Shown piece after piece: positions 54,533-62,008 of a stretch of DNA of 64,000 bases. How positions within the stretch are numbered: position 1 is the first letter of the stretch; each line of letters starts with the position of its first letter. Source of the stretch: Streptomyces sp. H27-H5 (GTDB lineage Bacteria; Actinomycetota; Actinomycetes; Streptomycetales; Streptomycetaceae); contig NZ_JAPNLK010000038.1 of the NCBI RefSeq assembly GCF_026627505.1, forward strand, positions 1 through 64,000, in the 5' to 3' direction. The notes beneath the pieces were generated by a model, which made no database searches, was not told the origin of the DNA, and worked only from the letters and a program-made list of their open reading frames with translations. A program made the translations under genes and the position numbers.

Positions 54533-55186
54533 ATGGATGATTCGAGTACGCCCTGGCGCAACACCACGCACGACTGGGCGAGATCCGTGGACCCGGAGCA
54601 CCTGGCCCTCATCCGTCGGGATCCGGCCGGTTTCGCTCCCGGCGGGCTACGGCACCTGATCCTGGAAGTCCTCGCCTACGCGGCCGACGAGGCGGAGTCC
54701 AGGGGCGCGGGCCGCTGTACCGTGACGCTCCGCCCCGACGGGTCGGTGTCCGTCGCGGACAACGGGCGGGGCACCGACACCCGCTTCGACGAGCAGGGCC
54801 GGCCGGTCCGCAAGCCCGTCATGGCGACGAAGGACCTGCGGTTCTTCGACCACCCCGACGCCGAGTCACTGCCCGACGGGCATCCGCGCCGGGGCATGTC
54901 CGTGGTCGCGGCGCTGAGCGAGTGGCTCGTCCACATCAACCGCCGTGCGGGCGGCGCCTGGAGCCAACGCTACGAGCACGGTGTGCCGGCGACCGGTCTG
55001 ACGCCGATCGCGGACGACGGCACCACGGGCACGGTCGTCCACTTCCGCCCCGCCGGAGCGACGGCCACGACCGACGCCGCGGGCACGACCGATGCCGCGT
55101 GCGACCTGGTCGTCGAGCAGCCCGCCGGCTTCGCCGCGGCCTGGCCCTTCCTGTCCGTCGCCTTCGACGACCGCCGCGCCGACTGA
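54533..55186 (+). CDS. GyrB-like ATPase-domain fragment with altered N box
   Basis: 217 aa resembling only the N-terminal GHKL domain of DNA gyrase B. ILEVLAYAADEAE aligns with YEVVDNSIDEA, but the Mg-binding Asn is Tyr and the preceding Asp is Ala. VSVADNGRGTDTRFDEQG keeps the DNGRG motif. RRGMSVVAALSEWLVHINRRAGGAWSQRYEHG corresponds to the gyrase G2 region without GxHGVG. There is no transducer, TOPRIM or C-terminal part. CATACT 6 nt before the ATG suggests a leaderless transcript. Loss of the Asn predicts weak or no ATPase activity. Its role is unknown; small GyrB-like proteins of this kind are seen in streptomycetes. Confidence 0.75.
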   Translation: MDDSSTPWRNTTHDWARSVDPEHLALIRRDPAGFAPGGLRHLILEVLAYAADEAESRGAGRCTVTLRPDGSVSVADNGRGTDTRFDEQGRPVRKPVMATKDLRFFDHPDAESLPDGHPRRGMSVVAALSEWLVHINRRAGGAWSQRYEHGVPATGLTPIADDGTTGTVVHFRPAGATATTDAAGTTDAACDLVVEQPAGFAAAWPFLSVAFDDRRAD

Positions 55187-55218
55187 CCGTGCGGGCGCGC
55201 CAAGACCCGGCGGCCTGG

Positions 55219-55701
55219 CTACAGGTGTGTGCCCGGCGTGTGGCCGAAGGCGCGTCGGAACACGTCGATGAACGCGCTCGTGGACGACCAGCCGCAGCGG
55301 TGCGCGACCGCCGTCACCGGCGTTCCCACGGCGAGCAACCGCAGCGCCTGGTGCAGCCGCAACTGCGTGCGCCACTGCGGGAACGTCATGCCCAGGTCGG
55401 CGCGGAACAGCCGGCTCAGCGTCCGTTCCCCCGCTCCCGCGCCGGCCGCCGCCCCGCCCTCGCCGACGCCTCCTCGCTGCGCACCGCGCTGCTGCCGCTG
55501 CGCGCTGCCGCTCCTGGCGTGGGCCCCGGCCCGGCGCCTGCCCGAGCCCGCCCTATCGAAGCCCGCCCTACAGAAGGACGCCCTACCGAAGGCCACCCCG
55601 CCGGAGGCCACCCCGCCGGACGCGGCCGCAACCGACTCGGCCGGGACGGAATCGACGGCAACGGGGTCCGCGGGCCACGCGTCGAAAAGCCATAAGGCCA
55701 C
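55219..55701 (-). pseudogene. AraC-family regulator remnant
   Basis: Only the last 70 residues are clearly AraC-type: ERTLSRLFRADLGMTFPQWRTQLRLHQAL with the second helix-turn-helix LLAVGTPVTAVAHRCGWSSTSAFIDVFRRAFGHTPGTH. The frame stays open for 90 residues upstream to a GTG at 55701, but this part is low-complexity (GGVGEGGAAAGAGAG, FGRASFCRAGFDRAG) and contains 15-bp tandem repeats. It has no cupin or ligand domain and part of the first HTH is missing. Codon 3 is TTA. I read this as a decayed regulator, perhaps once controlling the divergent isochorismatase unit; expression of a short HTH protein cannot be excluded. Confidence 0.6.
55546..55620. repeat. Five tandem 15-bp repeats
   Basis: Five gapless 15-bp units: GCCCGCCCTATCGAA, GCCCGCCCTACAGAA, GGACGCCCTACCGAA, then two identical GGCCACCCCGCCGGA. 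On the minus strand they would encode pentapeptides such as FDRAG, FCRAG, FGRAS and SGGVA. They sit in the decayed part of the AraC frame. Confidence 0.8.
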
Positions 55702-55731
55702 CTTGCAAGTTTGACTGTATGTCCCTATCGT
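55702..55731 (+). promoter_or_regulatory. Leaderless MarR promoter with palindromic -35
   Basis: TTGCAA (55703-55708), 17 nt, TATCGT (55726-55731), then 6 nt to the ATG at 55738. The -35 is embedded in the perfect palindrome CTTGCAAG (55702-55709), a possible MarR autoregulatory site. The spacing implies that transcription starts at the ATG. Confidence 0.6.
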
Positions 55732-55737
55732 GGCGAC

Positions 55738-56190
55738 ATGTCCCCCTATTCGTCCACCACCCCCCGAGCCCCTCGGTCCCGTGAGACGGCCGAGGAACTG
55801 CAACTCGCGCTCGGCATGCTGGTGCGGCAGATGAGGGCCGCCGCCGGTGGCGGGATCAGCCTGTCGCAGATGTCCGTGCTCAAGCGGCTCGACCGGCTCG
55901 GGCCCTGCACGGCGTCGGAGCTGGCCCGGGCGGAGAAGATCCGCCCCCAGTCCGTCATCGCCACCGTGAACTCCCTCCAGGCCGAGGGCCTCGTCGTCCG
56001 CACCCCGCACCCCACGGACGGGCGCAGGCTGCCGATCTCGCTCACCCCCGAGGGCCGGGCCCTCGTGAGCGAGCGCCGCGAGGCGGGCCACGACCGGCTC
56101 GCCGAGCTGATCGCCGAGCGTCTGAGTCCGGCGGAGCAGCGGATGGTGGCCGATGTCGTGCCACTGCTGCGGCGGTTGGCCGAGGACTGA
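55738..56190 (+). CDS. MarR-family transcriptional regulator
   Basis: 150 aa. Winged-helix core: GGGISLSQMSVLKRLDRLGPCTASELARAEKIRPQSVIATVNSLQAEGLVVRTPHPTDGRRLPISLTPEGRALVSERR, with the DGR wing intact. Helical dimerisation ends flank it. ATG at 55738; the frame extends upstream to 55711 but would overlap the promoter. It lies 30 nt upstream of the isochorismatase-like gene, so it probably controls both. A phenolic or oxidant ligand is typical of the family. Confidence 0.9.
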   Translation: MSPYSSTTPRAPRSRETAEELQLALGMLVRQMRAAAGGGISLSQMSVLKRLDRLGPCTASELARAEKIRPQSVIATVNSLQAEGLVVRTPHPTDGRRLPISLTPEGRALVSERREAGHDRLAELIAERLSPAEQRMVADVVPLLRRLAED

Positions 56191-56220
56191 ACACCCCACG
56201 ACCCGAGGAGACCGACCCCA

Positions 56221-56834
56221 TGACCGCGCCCGCGTCGCCCGACCGCCCCGAGCCCGACCTGACCCTCGATTCCGCCACGGCGCTGGTCCTCGTCGACCTC
56301 CAGAACGGGATCCTGGCGCTGCCCACCACCAGGCCCGCCCCCGAGGTCCTGAAGAACGGCATCGCCCTCGCCGAGGCCTTCCGCGCCCGCGGGCTGCCGG
56401 TGGTGCTGGTGCGGGTCGCCTGGTCTCCGGACGGCGGCGACCTGCCCGTTCGCCGGGTCGACCGGCCCGGCCCGGCATCGGCCCCGCCCGCTGCGTTCTC
56501 GGAGATCCCCGCCGAGCTGGCCGCGCTCGGGACCGTGATCGTCACCAAGCGGCACTGGGGCGCGTTCACCGGCACGGAACTCGATCTGCAACTGCGCCGC
56601 CGCGGCGTCCGTCGGATCGTCCTCGCCGGCATCTCCACCAGCATCGGCGTGGAGTCCACGGCCCGCACGGCCTGGGAGCACAGTTACGAGCTGGTCTTCG
56701 CCGAGGACGCCACCGCCGACACGGATCGCGACGCGCACGCCCACACCTTCGGCAAGATCTTCCCGCGCATCGGCCGGGTGAGCGCGACGGGCGAGGTCCT
56801 CGCGGCGCTCTACGCCCTCAGCCCGAAGGACTGA
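56221..56834 (+). CDS. Isochorismatase-family hydrolase
   Basis: 204 aa. Asp of the triad in TALVLVDLQNGI, Lys in VTKRHWGAFTGTELD, and the cis-peptide/nucleophile region GISTSIGVESTARTAWEH. Cysteine hydrolases of this superfamily have Cys where this protein has Gly (SIGVES versus NVCVES), as in true isochorismatases that hydrolyse vinyl ethers. It may therefore act on an isochorismate-like or other non-amide substrate. ATG at 56221, 9 nt after GAGGAG. Co-transcribed with MarR. Its 3' end overlaps the convergent HATPase gene by 17 nt. Confidence 0.88.
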
Positions 56835-57252
56835 GGGGCCCGTCCACTCCGTCGGGTCCGACCTCCAGCCAGACGCACTTCCCGTCCGGGCCCGGCCGTG
56901 AACCCCAGGACCGGGCGAGCCGTTCCACGATCAGCATCCCGTGCCCGCCGGGCCGCCCCGGTTCCGCGGAGCCCGCCGGCACCGGGACCGGCGGGGCGGG
57001 GTTGCCGTCGGTCACCTCTATCCGCAGCCGCTCCGGCGTGCGGTCGAGGACGAGCACGCCCGGCCCGCCGCCGTGCAGGCAGGCGTTCGACACGACCTCG
57101 GACACCAGGAGCAGCACGTCGTCGGTCGCGTCCGCGGACCACCGCCAGGTGTCGAGCGCCATGCGGGTGAAGTCCCGGCTGCGCGTCACCGGGTTACGGG
57201 CGCCCGCCAGCTCCAGGAGCCAGGTCCGGTCGGACGACCCACGCTGCTCCAT
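56818..57252 (-). CDS. Anti-sigma-factor-like ATP-binding protein (HATPase_c_2)
   Basis: 144 aa, single GHKL ATPase domain of the RsbW/SpoIIAB-like type: ALDTWRWSADATDDVLLLVSEVVSNACLHGGGP (N box with Asn intact), RIEVTDGNPAPP (G1) and GRPGGHGMLIVERLARSWG (G2). Streptomycetes have many such small kinases; they bind STAS proteins or sigma factors and tune stress or development. ATG at 57252. The STAS gene follows upstream on the same strand (87-nt gap), so they may be partners in one transcript. Confidence 0.88.
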   Translation of the reverse strand: MEQRGSSDRTWLLELAGARNPVTRSRDFTRMALDTWRWSADATDDVLLLVSEVVSNACLHGGGPGVLVLDRTPERLRIEVTDGNPAPPVPVPAGSAEPGRPGGHGMLIVERLARSWGSRPGPDGKCVWLEVGPDGVDGPLSPSG

Positions 57253-57339
57253 GGCGCTCAGACTCCTCGCGTCCGTATCCGTGTCCGTGTCTCTGTTCCT
57301 GTACGAACCGTCGGGCCTCCGCCCGTCGGGGTCGACCGT

Positions 57340-57705
57340 CTAGCCGGGCTGTCGCCCACTGAGCGCCTGCTCCACGTCGGCGTGCACGGGGAAGACCCCG
57401 TCCGCGCCGGTGATGCGGAACATCCGTGCGACGGGTCCGGTCAGGCCCGCCAGCTCCAGGGTGCCCTCGGCCTCCTGGGCCGAGATCCTGCTGTGCAGCA
57501 GCACGTTCAGTCCGGTGGAATCGCAGAACTCCAGCTTCGAGAGGTCCACCAGCAGGCGGACGCCCGGGCTGATCGCCGCGTCGAGGGCATCCCGCAGGGG
57601 CTGGGCGGTGTCGTGGTCCAGCTCCCCGGTGAGAGCCAGGATCACGGCGCCGTCCGCGGCCCGCTCCACCACGGTGAACCGCTCTTTCTCCACTCCCGGC
57701 ACCAT
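57340..57705 (-). CDS. STAS-domain anti-anti-sigma factor
   Basis: 121 aa. FTVVERAADGAVILALTGELDHDTAQPLRDALDAAI and VRLLVDLSKLEFCDSTGLNVLLHSR; the Ser in CDSTGLN is the site normally phosphorylated by the partner kinase. ATG at 57705. In the usual partner switch, the unphosphorylated form traps the kinase/anti-sigma and frees the sigma factor. The downstream HATPase gene is the plausible partner. No sigma-B-like sigma gene is adjacent. Confidence 0.9.
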   Translation of the reverse strand: MVPGVEKERFTVVERAADGAVILALTGELDHDTAQPLRDALDAAISPGVRLLVDLSKLEFCDSTGLNVLLHSRISAQEAEGTLELAGLTGPVARMFRITGADGVFPVHADVEQALSGRQPG

Positions 57706-57970
57706 CCGCCATCATCCTTCCGTCCTGCTGCCGATGCGTCTGCCCGGATACCGCCGGGATACGCGCCACGGCATGAAGTCTGTCGGACCGGGCGGGCACA
57801 TCCCCGCAACCGGTCGGGAACCACACCGTACGCGGATGAGAGCACGGCCCCACAGGCACCCGCACCACCCGGCCGGCACGGCCGGCGATCCGCCTGAACA
57901 GCGCCCGGCGTCACGGCACTTGACCCCGCACGGCACACGACGAGTGCGCGCGGCCGGAGGCGGAGGACGG
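57706..57970. other. Intergenic region before the tRNA terminator
   Basis: About 265 bp holding the STAS gene's upstream sequence. A direct repeat GTATCC-N5-GTATCC (minus strand) lies near 57748-57765. I see no gene and no clear promoter boxes. Confidence 0.4.
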
Positions 57971-58014
57971 AAAACGAAAGAGAGGCCGTATCGGGTGAAT
58001 CCGATACGGCCTCT
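57971..58014 (-). terminator. Rho-independent terminator of tRNA-Pro
   Basis: A perfect 14-bp stem, AGAGGCCGTATCGG (57981-57994) with its complement (58001-58014) and a 6-nt loop. On the minus strand it is followed by a T-rich tail (plus A-rich 57971-57980). It lies 20 nt after the 3' end of the tRNA. Confidence 0.85.
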
Positions 58015-58033
58015 GCTTTACGACTCTGTCGAG

Positions 58034-58107
<74 letters not shown>

Positions 58108-58222
58108 TTCTGCTTTGCGCCTTCCACCTGGGGTTTCCCCCTCGTGCCGGGCACATGCAGAACATTACCCCACGCCGAGGGGTACGCGTGCACCGGTGAT
58201 CGGCGGGAGAGAGGATGTGCGG

Positions 58223-58714
58223 GTGAACGCACGGGATCGGGATGGCGAGGGGCGGGCGCGGAGCGCGCGGCCGCGGGACGGACTCGGGCGGCCGTTGCCG
58301 TACGGGGCACCGGGTGTCGAGCGGCAGCCCGAGGGGGTGGTGCGGACGCCCGCCGCGACCGTCGCGGAGGCGCAGCGGCTGCTGGACGCCGGGATGCCCT
58401 TCCACGCGCACGAGGTGTTCGAGGACGCCTGGAAGTCGGGTCCGCCGGGCGAGGCGGCGATGTGGCGGGGGCTCGCCCAGTTGGCGGTGGGGCTCACGCA
58501 TGCGGCGCGGGGGAACGCCACCGGTGGGGCCCGGTTGTTGCGGCGCGGCGCGGGCGTCCTGGCCGGGCTGGACGCGCCGTACGGGATCGACCTGCCCGGG
58601 CTGGCGGAGTGGGCCGGGGCGCTGGCCGGTCGGGTCGAGGCCGGCGCGGTGGTGGACGCGGCGGCCGAGGCGCCCCGGCTCGCCACGACCCCGGACGGAC
58701 CGCCGACGGCCTGA
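58223..58714 (+). CDS. DUF309 family protein
   Basis: 163 aa. After about 45 variable, Arg-rich residues, the DUF309 helical core starts: AEAQRLLDAGMPFHAHEVFEDAWKSGPPGEAAMWRGLAQLAVGLTHAARGNATGGARLLRRGAGVL. The HxxHExxExxW pattern is characteristic and might bind a metal. The function is not established. GTG at 58223; GTG at 58217 is equally possible. It follows the tRNA gene, which is on the opposite strand. Confidence 0.82.
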   Translation: MNARDRDGEGRARSARPRDGLGRPLPYGAPGVERQPEGVVRTPAATVAEAQRLLDAGMPFHAHEVFEDAWKSGPPGEAAMWRGLAQLAVGLTHAARGNATGGARLLRRGAGVLAGLDAPYGIDLPGLAEWAGALAGRVEAGAVVDAAAEAPRLATTPDGPPTA

Positions 58715-58732
58715 CCGTCCCGCGCCCGGGGG

Positions 58733-59122
58733 CTACGCCGGCTGGAGCAGGTCCCAGCGGTTGCCGTACAGGTCCTCGAAGACCGCGACGGAGCCGTACG
58801 TCTCGTGGCGCGGCTCCTCCAGGAAGCGGACCCCCTCGGCGGTCATCCGGGCGTGGTCGCCGGCGAAGTCGTCGGTGTGGAGGAAGAACCCGACGCGTCC
58901 GCCGGTCTGGTCGCCGACCCGGGCACGCTGGGCCTCGTCCTTGGCCCGGGCCAGCAGCAGGGCCGCTTCGGTGGCGCCGCGCGGGCGGACCACGACCCAG
59001 CGGGAGCCGTCGGGTCGGGCGGTGTCCTCGACGAGGGTGAAGCCGAGAGCGCGGGTGTAGAAGTCGATGGCCTCGTCGTAGTCGTGGACCACGAGGGCGG
59101 TGAGGGCGATGTGTGCAAACAT
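58733..59122 (-). CDS. VOC-superfamily protein (glyoxalase-like)
   Basis: 129 aa: FAHIALTALVVHDYDEAIDFYTRALGFTLVEDTARPDGSRWVVVRP, then GFFLHTDDFAGDHARMTAEGVRFLEEPR and VAVFEDLYGNRWDLLQP. One first-half and one second-half beta-alpha-beta module; His4 and a Glu near FEDLYG could bind metal. Dioxygenase-, lyase- and antibiotic-binding roles all occur in this superfamily, so none is assigned. ATG at 59122; it follows lutC closely on the same strand but runs away from the operon promoter and may be its last gene. Confidence 0.85.
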   Translation of the reverse strand: MFAHIALTALVVHDYDEAIDFYTRALGFTLVEDTARPDGSRWVVVRPRGATEAALLLARAKDEAQRARVGDQTGGRVGFFLHTDDFAGDHARMTAEGVRFLEEPRHETYGSVAVFEDLYGNRWDLLQPA

Positions 59123-59127
59123 GGGTC

Positions 59128-59760
59128 CTATTGTGCGGACCCGCCGAGCAGGACGACCTCCAGGGTCCGGGGGCCGTGTACGCCCTCCACCCGGTCGAGC
59201 TCGATGTCGCTGGTCGCCGAGGGGCCGGAGATCCAGGTCAGCGGGCGGGTGGGGTCCAGCCGCTCCAGGGCCTGCGGGACCGAGTCCACCAGCCGGTCGG
59301 GGATCCGGACGACGCAGACGTGGTGGTCGGGGATCAGGGTGATCCGGCGCCGACCCTGTTCGGGTCCGCCGTCGAGGACGAGGGTGCCGGTCTCCGCGAC
59401 GGCCAGGGCGCAGCCGGTCACGACGCTGTCCACCGCGTCGAGTTCGAGCGGGGTGGACGCGGCCAGGTCGTGGACGAGGGTCACGTCGGCGTCGGCGAGC
59501 CAGTGCGGGGGCAGGTCGGGCGGCACGAGCACGGTGGTGGAGCCCCGTCGGGCGAGGAGTCGTGCCAGGAGCGGCGGCAGGCCGTCCTCGTCGGCGCGGT
59601 GCACCGTCGCCCGGTACTCGGTGAGGTGGGCGGCGAGCAGGTCGGCGCTCTGCTCGGGGGTGCGGGCGCCGTGGTGGCGGAGGTAGTCCCGGCGCACTTG
59701 CGTGTCGGGGCCGTCGACGGCCCGTCGGATGCGGCCCAGGATGCGGTCCCTGGTGCTCAT
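59128..59760 (-). CDS. lutC: Lactate utilization protein C (LUD domain)
   Basis: 210 aa. LUD/YkgG fold: TRDRILGRIRRAV at the start, then TTVLVPPDLPPHWLAD, ALAVAETGTLVLDGGPEQGRRRITLIPDHHVCVV (the AETGT motif) and the ending ISGPSATSDIELDRVEGVHGPRTLEVVLL. LutABC together oxidise L-lactate to pyruvate. ATG at 59760 overlapping the lutB stop (ATGA). A 5-nt gap separates it from the VOC gene. Confidence 0.93.
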   Translation of the reverse strand: MSTRDRILGRIRRAVDGPDTQVRRDYLRHHGARTPEQSADLLAAHLTEYRATVHRADEDGLPPLLARLLARRGSTTVLVPPDLPPHWLADADVTLVHDLAASTPLELDAVDSVVTGCALAVAETGTLVLDGGPEQGRRRITLIPDHHVCVVRIPDRLVDSVPQALERLDPTRPLTWISGPSATSDIELDRVEGVHGPRTLEVVLLGGSAQ

Positions 59761-61238
59761 CGCCGTTCCTCTCCCCGGTCGCCGCGTTCCCGGGCCCACC
59801 AGTCGCGGAAGGGTTCGGCGGGCGGGCGCGGCAGCTCGCGGCTGTCGGTCCAGGCCCGGCCGGGCCCGGGCAGTCGGCGTGGTCGCAGGCGGCGTGCGCG
59901 GGACAGCAGTCGCTCCCCCGCGCGGAGGGCGCCGGGGCGGTCGAGGAGGAGGCGGGCGGCGCGCATGGCGGCCCGTTCGGCGGTGTGACCGCGGGCGGGA
60001 CGGATGCGTACGCGGATGCCCTCGCGGGTCACGGGGCCGCCTTGGGCGACGCGTTCGCGGAGGTGGACGAGGACCTCGGGGATGTCGATGGCGACGGGGC
60101 AGACCTCGTAGCAGGCGCCGCACAGGGTGGAGGCGTAGGGCAGCGAGGCGTCGATCTCGCTGCCGGTGCCGCGCAGTTGGGGGCTGAGGATGGCGCCGAT
60201 CGGGCCGGGGTAGACGGAGCCGTAGGCGTGGCCGCCGGCGCGTTCGTAGACGGGGCAGACGTTCAGGCAGGCGGAGCAGCGGATGCAGCGCAGGGCCTGG
60301 CGGCCGACGGCGTCGGCGAGGGTGTCGGTGCGGCCGTTGTCGAGGAGGACGAGGTGGAAGGCGGTGGGGCCGTCGCCGTCGGTGATGCCGGTCCACATGG
60401 TGGTGTAGGGGTTCATCCGCTCGGCCGTGGAGGAGCGCGGCAGCGTCTGGAGGAAGATCTCCAGGTCCCGGAAGGTCGGCACCACCTTCTCGATGCCCAC
60501 GACCGAGATGAGGGTGTCGGGGAGGGTGAGGCACATCCGGCCGTTGCCCTCGGACTCGAAGACGACCATGGTGCCGGTCTCGGCGACCATGAAGTTGGCC
60601 CCGGACACGGCGACTTTGGCGCGCAGGAACTTCTCGCGCAGGTGCAGGCGGGCGGCTTCGGCGAGTTCGCGCGGGTCGTCGCCGAGACCGTCCGGTGCGG
60701 GCCTGCCCCAACTTCCCATCTCGGCACGGAAGATGTCCCGGATCTCGGCCCGATTGCGGTGGATGGCGGGGACCAGGATGTGGGAGGGCCGGTCGTGGCC
60801 GAGTTGCACGATGAGTTCGGCCAGGTCGGTCTCGTACGCGGCGATCCCGGCGGCTTCCAGGGCCTCGTTGAGGCCGATCTCCTGGGTGGCCATCGACTTG
60901 ACCTTGACCACCTCGCGCTCGCCGGTGGCCAGGACCAGTGCGGTGACGATCCGGTTGGCCTCGTCCGCGTCGGCGGCCCAGTGGACGGTGCCGCCGGCCG
61001 CCGTGACCGACTCCTCCAACTCCAGCAGGTAGCGGTCGAGATGGCGGAGCGTGTGGTCCTTGACCGCCTTGCCGGCCGCCCGGAGCCGGTCCCAGTCCGC
61101 CAACTCCGCTACGGCGCGGGCCCGTTTGTCGCGGATGGTGTGCGTGGCGTGCCGGAGGTTGGCGCGCAGGACCTCGTCGTGCACGCCGTCGCGCGCCGCG
61201 GTGGGGAAGGCGGGCATGCCGAGCGGGATGGCGGTCAT
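59757..61238 (-). CDS. lutB: Lactate utilization iron-sulfur protein B
   Basis: 493 aa. N-terminal LUD region (AVAELADWDRLRAAGKAVKDHTLRHLDRYL ... VAETGTMVVFESEGNGRM). Two [4Fe-4S] motifs: CIRCSACLNVCPVY (about 323) and CGACYEVCPVAIDIPEVL (about 377). C-terminal Arg-rich region with GPGRAWTDSRELP. Electron transfer in lactate oxidation, cytoplasmic. Overlaps lutA and lutC by 4 nt each. Confidence 0.93.
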   Translation of the reverse strand: MTAIPLGMPAFPTAARDGVHDEVLRANLRHATHTIRDKRARAVAELADWDRLRAAGKAVKDHTLRHLDRYLLELEESVTAAGGTVHWAADADEANRIVTALVLATGEREVVKVKSMATQEIGLNEALEAAGIAAYETDLAELIVQLGHDRPSHILVPAIHRNRAEIRDIFRAEMGSWGRPAPDGLGDDPRELAEAARLHLREKFLRAKVAVSGANFMVAETGTMVVFESEGNGRMCLTLPDTLISVVGIEKVVPTFRDLEIFLQTLPRSSTAERMNPYTTMWTGITDGDGPTAFHLVLLDNGRTDTLADAVGRQALRCIRCSACLNVCPVYERAGGHAYGSVYPGPIGAILSPQLRGTGSEIDASLPYASTLCGACYEVCPVAIDIPEVLVHLRERVAQGGPVTREGIRVRIRPARGHTAERAAMRAARLLLDRPGALRAGERLLSRARRLRPRRLPGPGRAWTDSRELPRPPAEPFRDWWARERGDRGEERR

Positions 61239-61990
61239 CGCAGGGGGTCCTCCTCGGTCGCGGCGAGGATCTCCGCGAGGTGCAGGGCGCGCAGCGGGAC
61301 GTCACGGCGGCGGAGCATGCCGTCGAGGTGGGCGAGGCAGGAGTTGTCGGCGCCGCACAGCACCTCGGCGCCGGTGGAGGCGGCGCCGCGGATCTTGTCG
61401 GCGCCCATCGCGGCGGACACGTCCGGGTTCTTGACGGCGAAGGTCCCGCCGAAGCCGCAGCATTCCTCGGCCCCGGGGAGTGCGACGAGTTCCAGGCCCT
61501 TGACGGCGGCCAGCAGCCGCCGGGGGCGGTCCCCGAGGCCCAGGGTCCGCAGGCCGTGGCAGGAGGGGTGGTAGGTGACGGTGTGCGGGAAGTACGCGCC
61601 GACGTCGGTCACGCCGAGGACGTCGACGAGGAACTCGGTCAACTCGTACACGCGGGGTGCGAGGTCGTCGGCGAGCCGGGCCAGTCCCGGGCCGCGTCCC
61701 TCGTCCTGCGCTCTGCGGCCGATCCGGGGGTAGTGCTCGCGGATCATGGCGGCGCAGGACGCCGAGGGGGTGACCACGTACGCGTGGCCCGCGAAGGCCT
61801 CGGCGGTGCGCCGCATCAGCGGTTCGCTCTCGTGGCGGTAGCCGGTGTTGTACTGCGGTTGTCCGCAGCAGCTCTGGGTGGCGGGGAAGTCCACGTGGAC
61901 GCCGAGCCGCTCCAGGAGACGGACCACGGCGATGCCGGTTCGGGGGTACAGCGCGTCGTTGACGCAGGTGACGAACAGGGCGGCGCGCAT
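61235..61990 (-). CDS. lutA: Lactate utilization protein A (CCG domains)
   Basis: 251 aa with two cysteine-rich CCG domains: DFPATQSCCGQPQYNTGY and LPGAEECCGFGGTFAVKNPDVS, plus TYHPSCHG and LCGADNSCLAHLDG, which bind an unusual Fe-S centre in this heterodisulfide-reductase-like family. First gene of lutABC. ATG at 61990 preceded by TATTCT 7 nt upstream and no ribosome site, so the transcript is probably leaderless. Divergent from cobF by 18 nt. Confidence 0.92.
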   Translation of the reverse strand: MRAALFVTCVNDALYPRTGIAVVRLLERLGVHVDFPATQSCCGQPQYNTGYRHESEPLMRRTAEAFAGHAYVVTPSASCAAMIREHYPRIGRRAQDEGRGPGLARLADDLAPRVYELTEFLVDVLGVTDVGAYFPHTVTYHPSCHGLRTLGLGDRPRRLLAAVKGLELVALPGAEECCGFGGTFAVKNPDVSAAMGADKIRGAASTGAEVLCGADNSCLAHLDGMLRRRDVPLRALHLAEILAATEEDPLR

Positions 61991-61996
61991 GACGGG

Positions 61997-62003
61997 CAGA
62001 ATA
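61997..62003. promoter_or_regulatory. Shared -10 for divergent leaderless lutA and cobF
   Basis: CAGAAT (61997-62002) lies 6 nt before the cobF GTG on the plus strand. TATTCT (62003-61998, minus) lies 7 nt before the lutA ATG. The two -10 hexamers overlap by 5 bp, so one site would serve both directions. Clear -35 boxes are lacking. Confidence 0.5.
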
Positions 62004-62008
62004 GCCGG

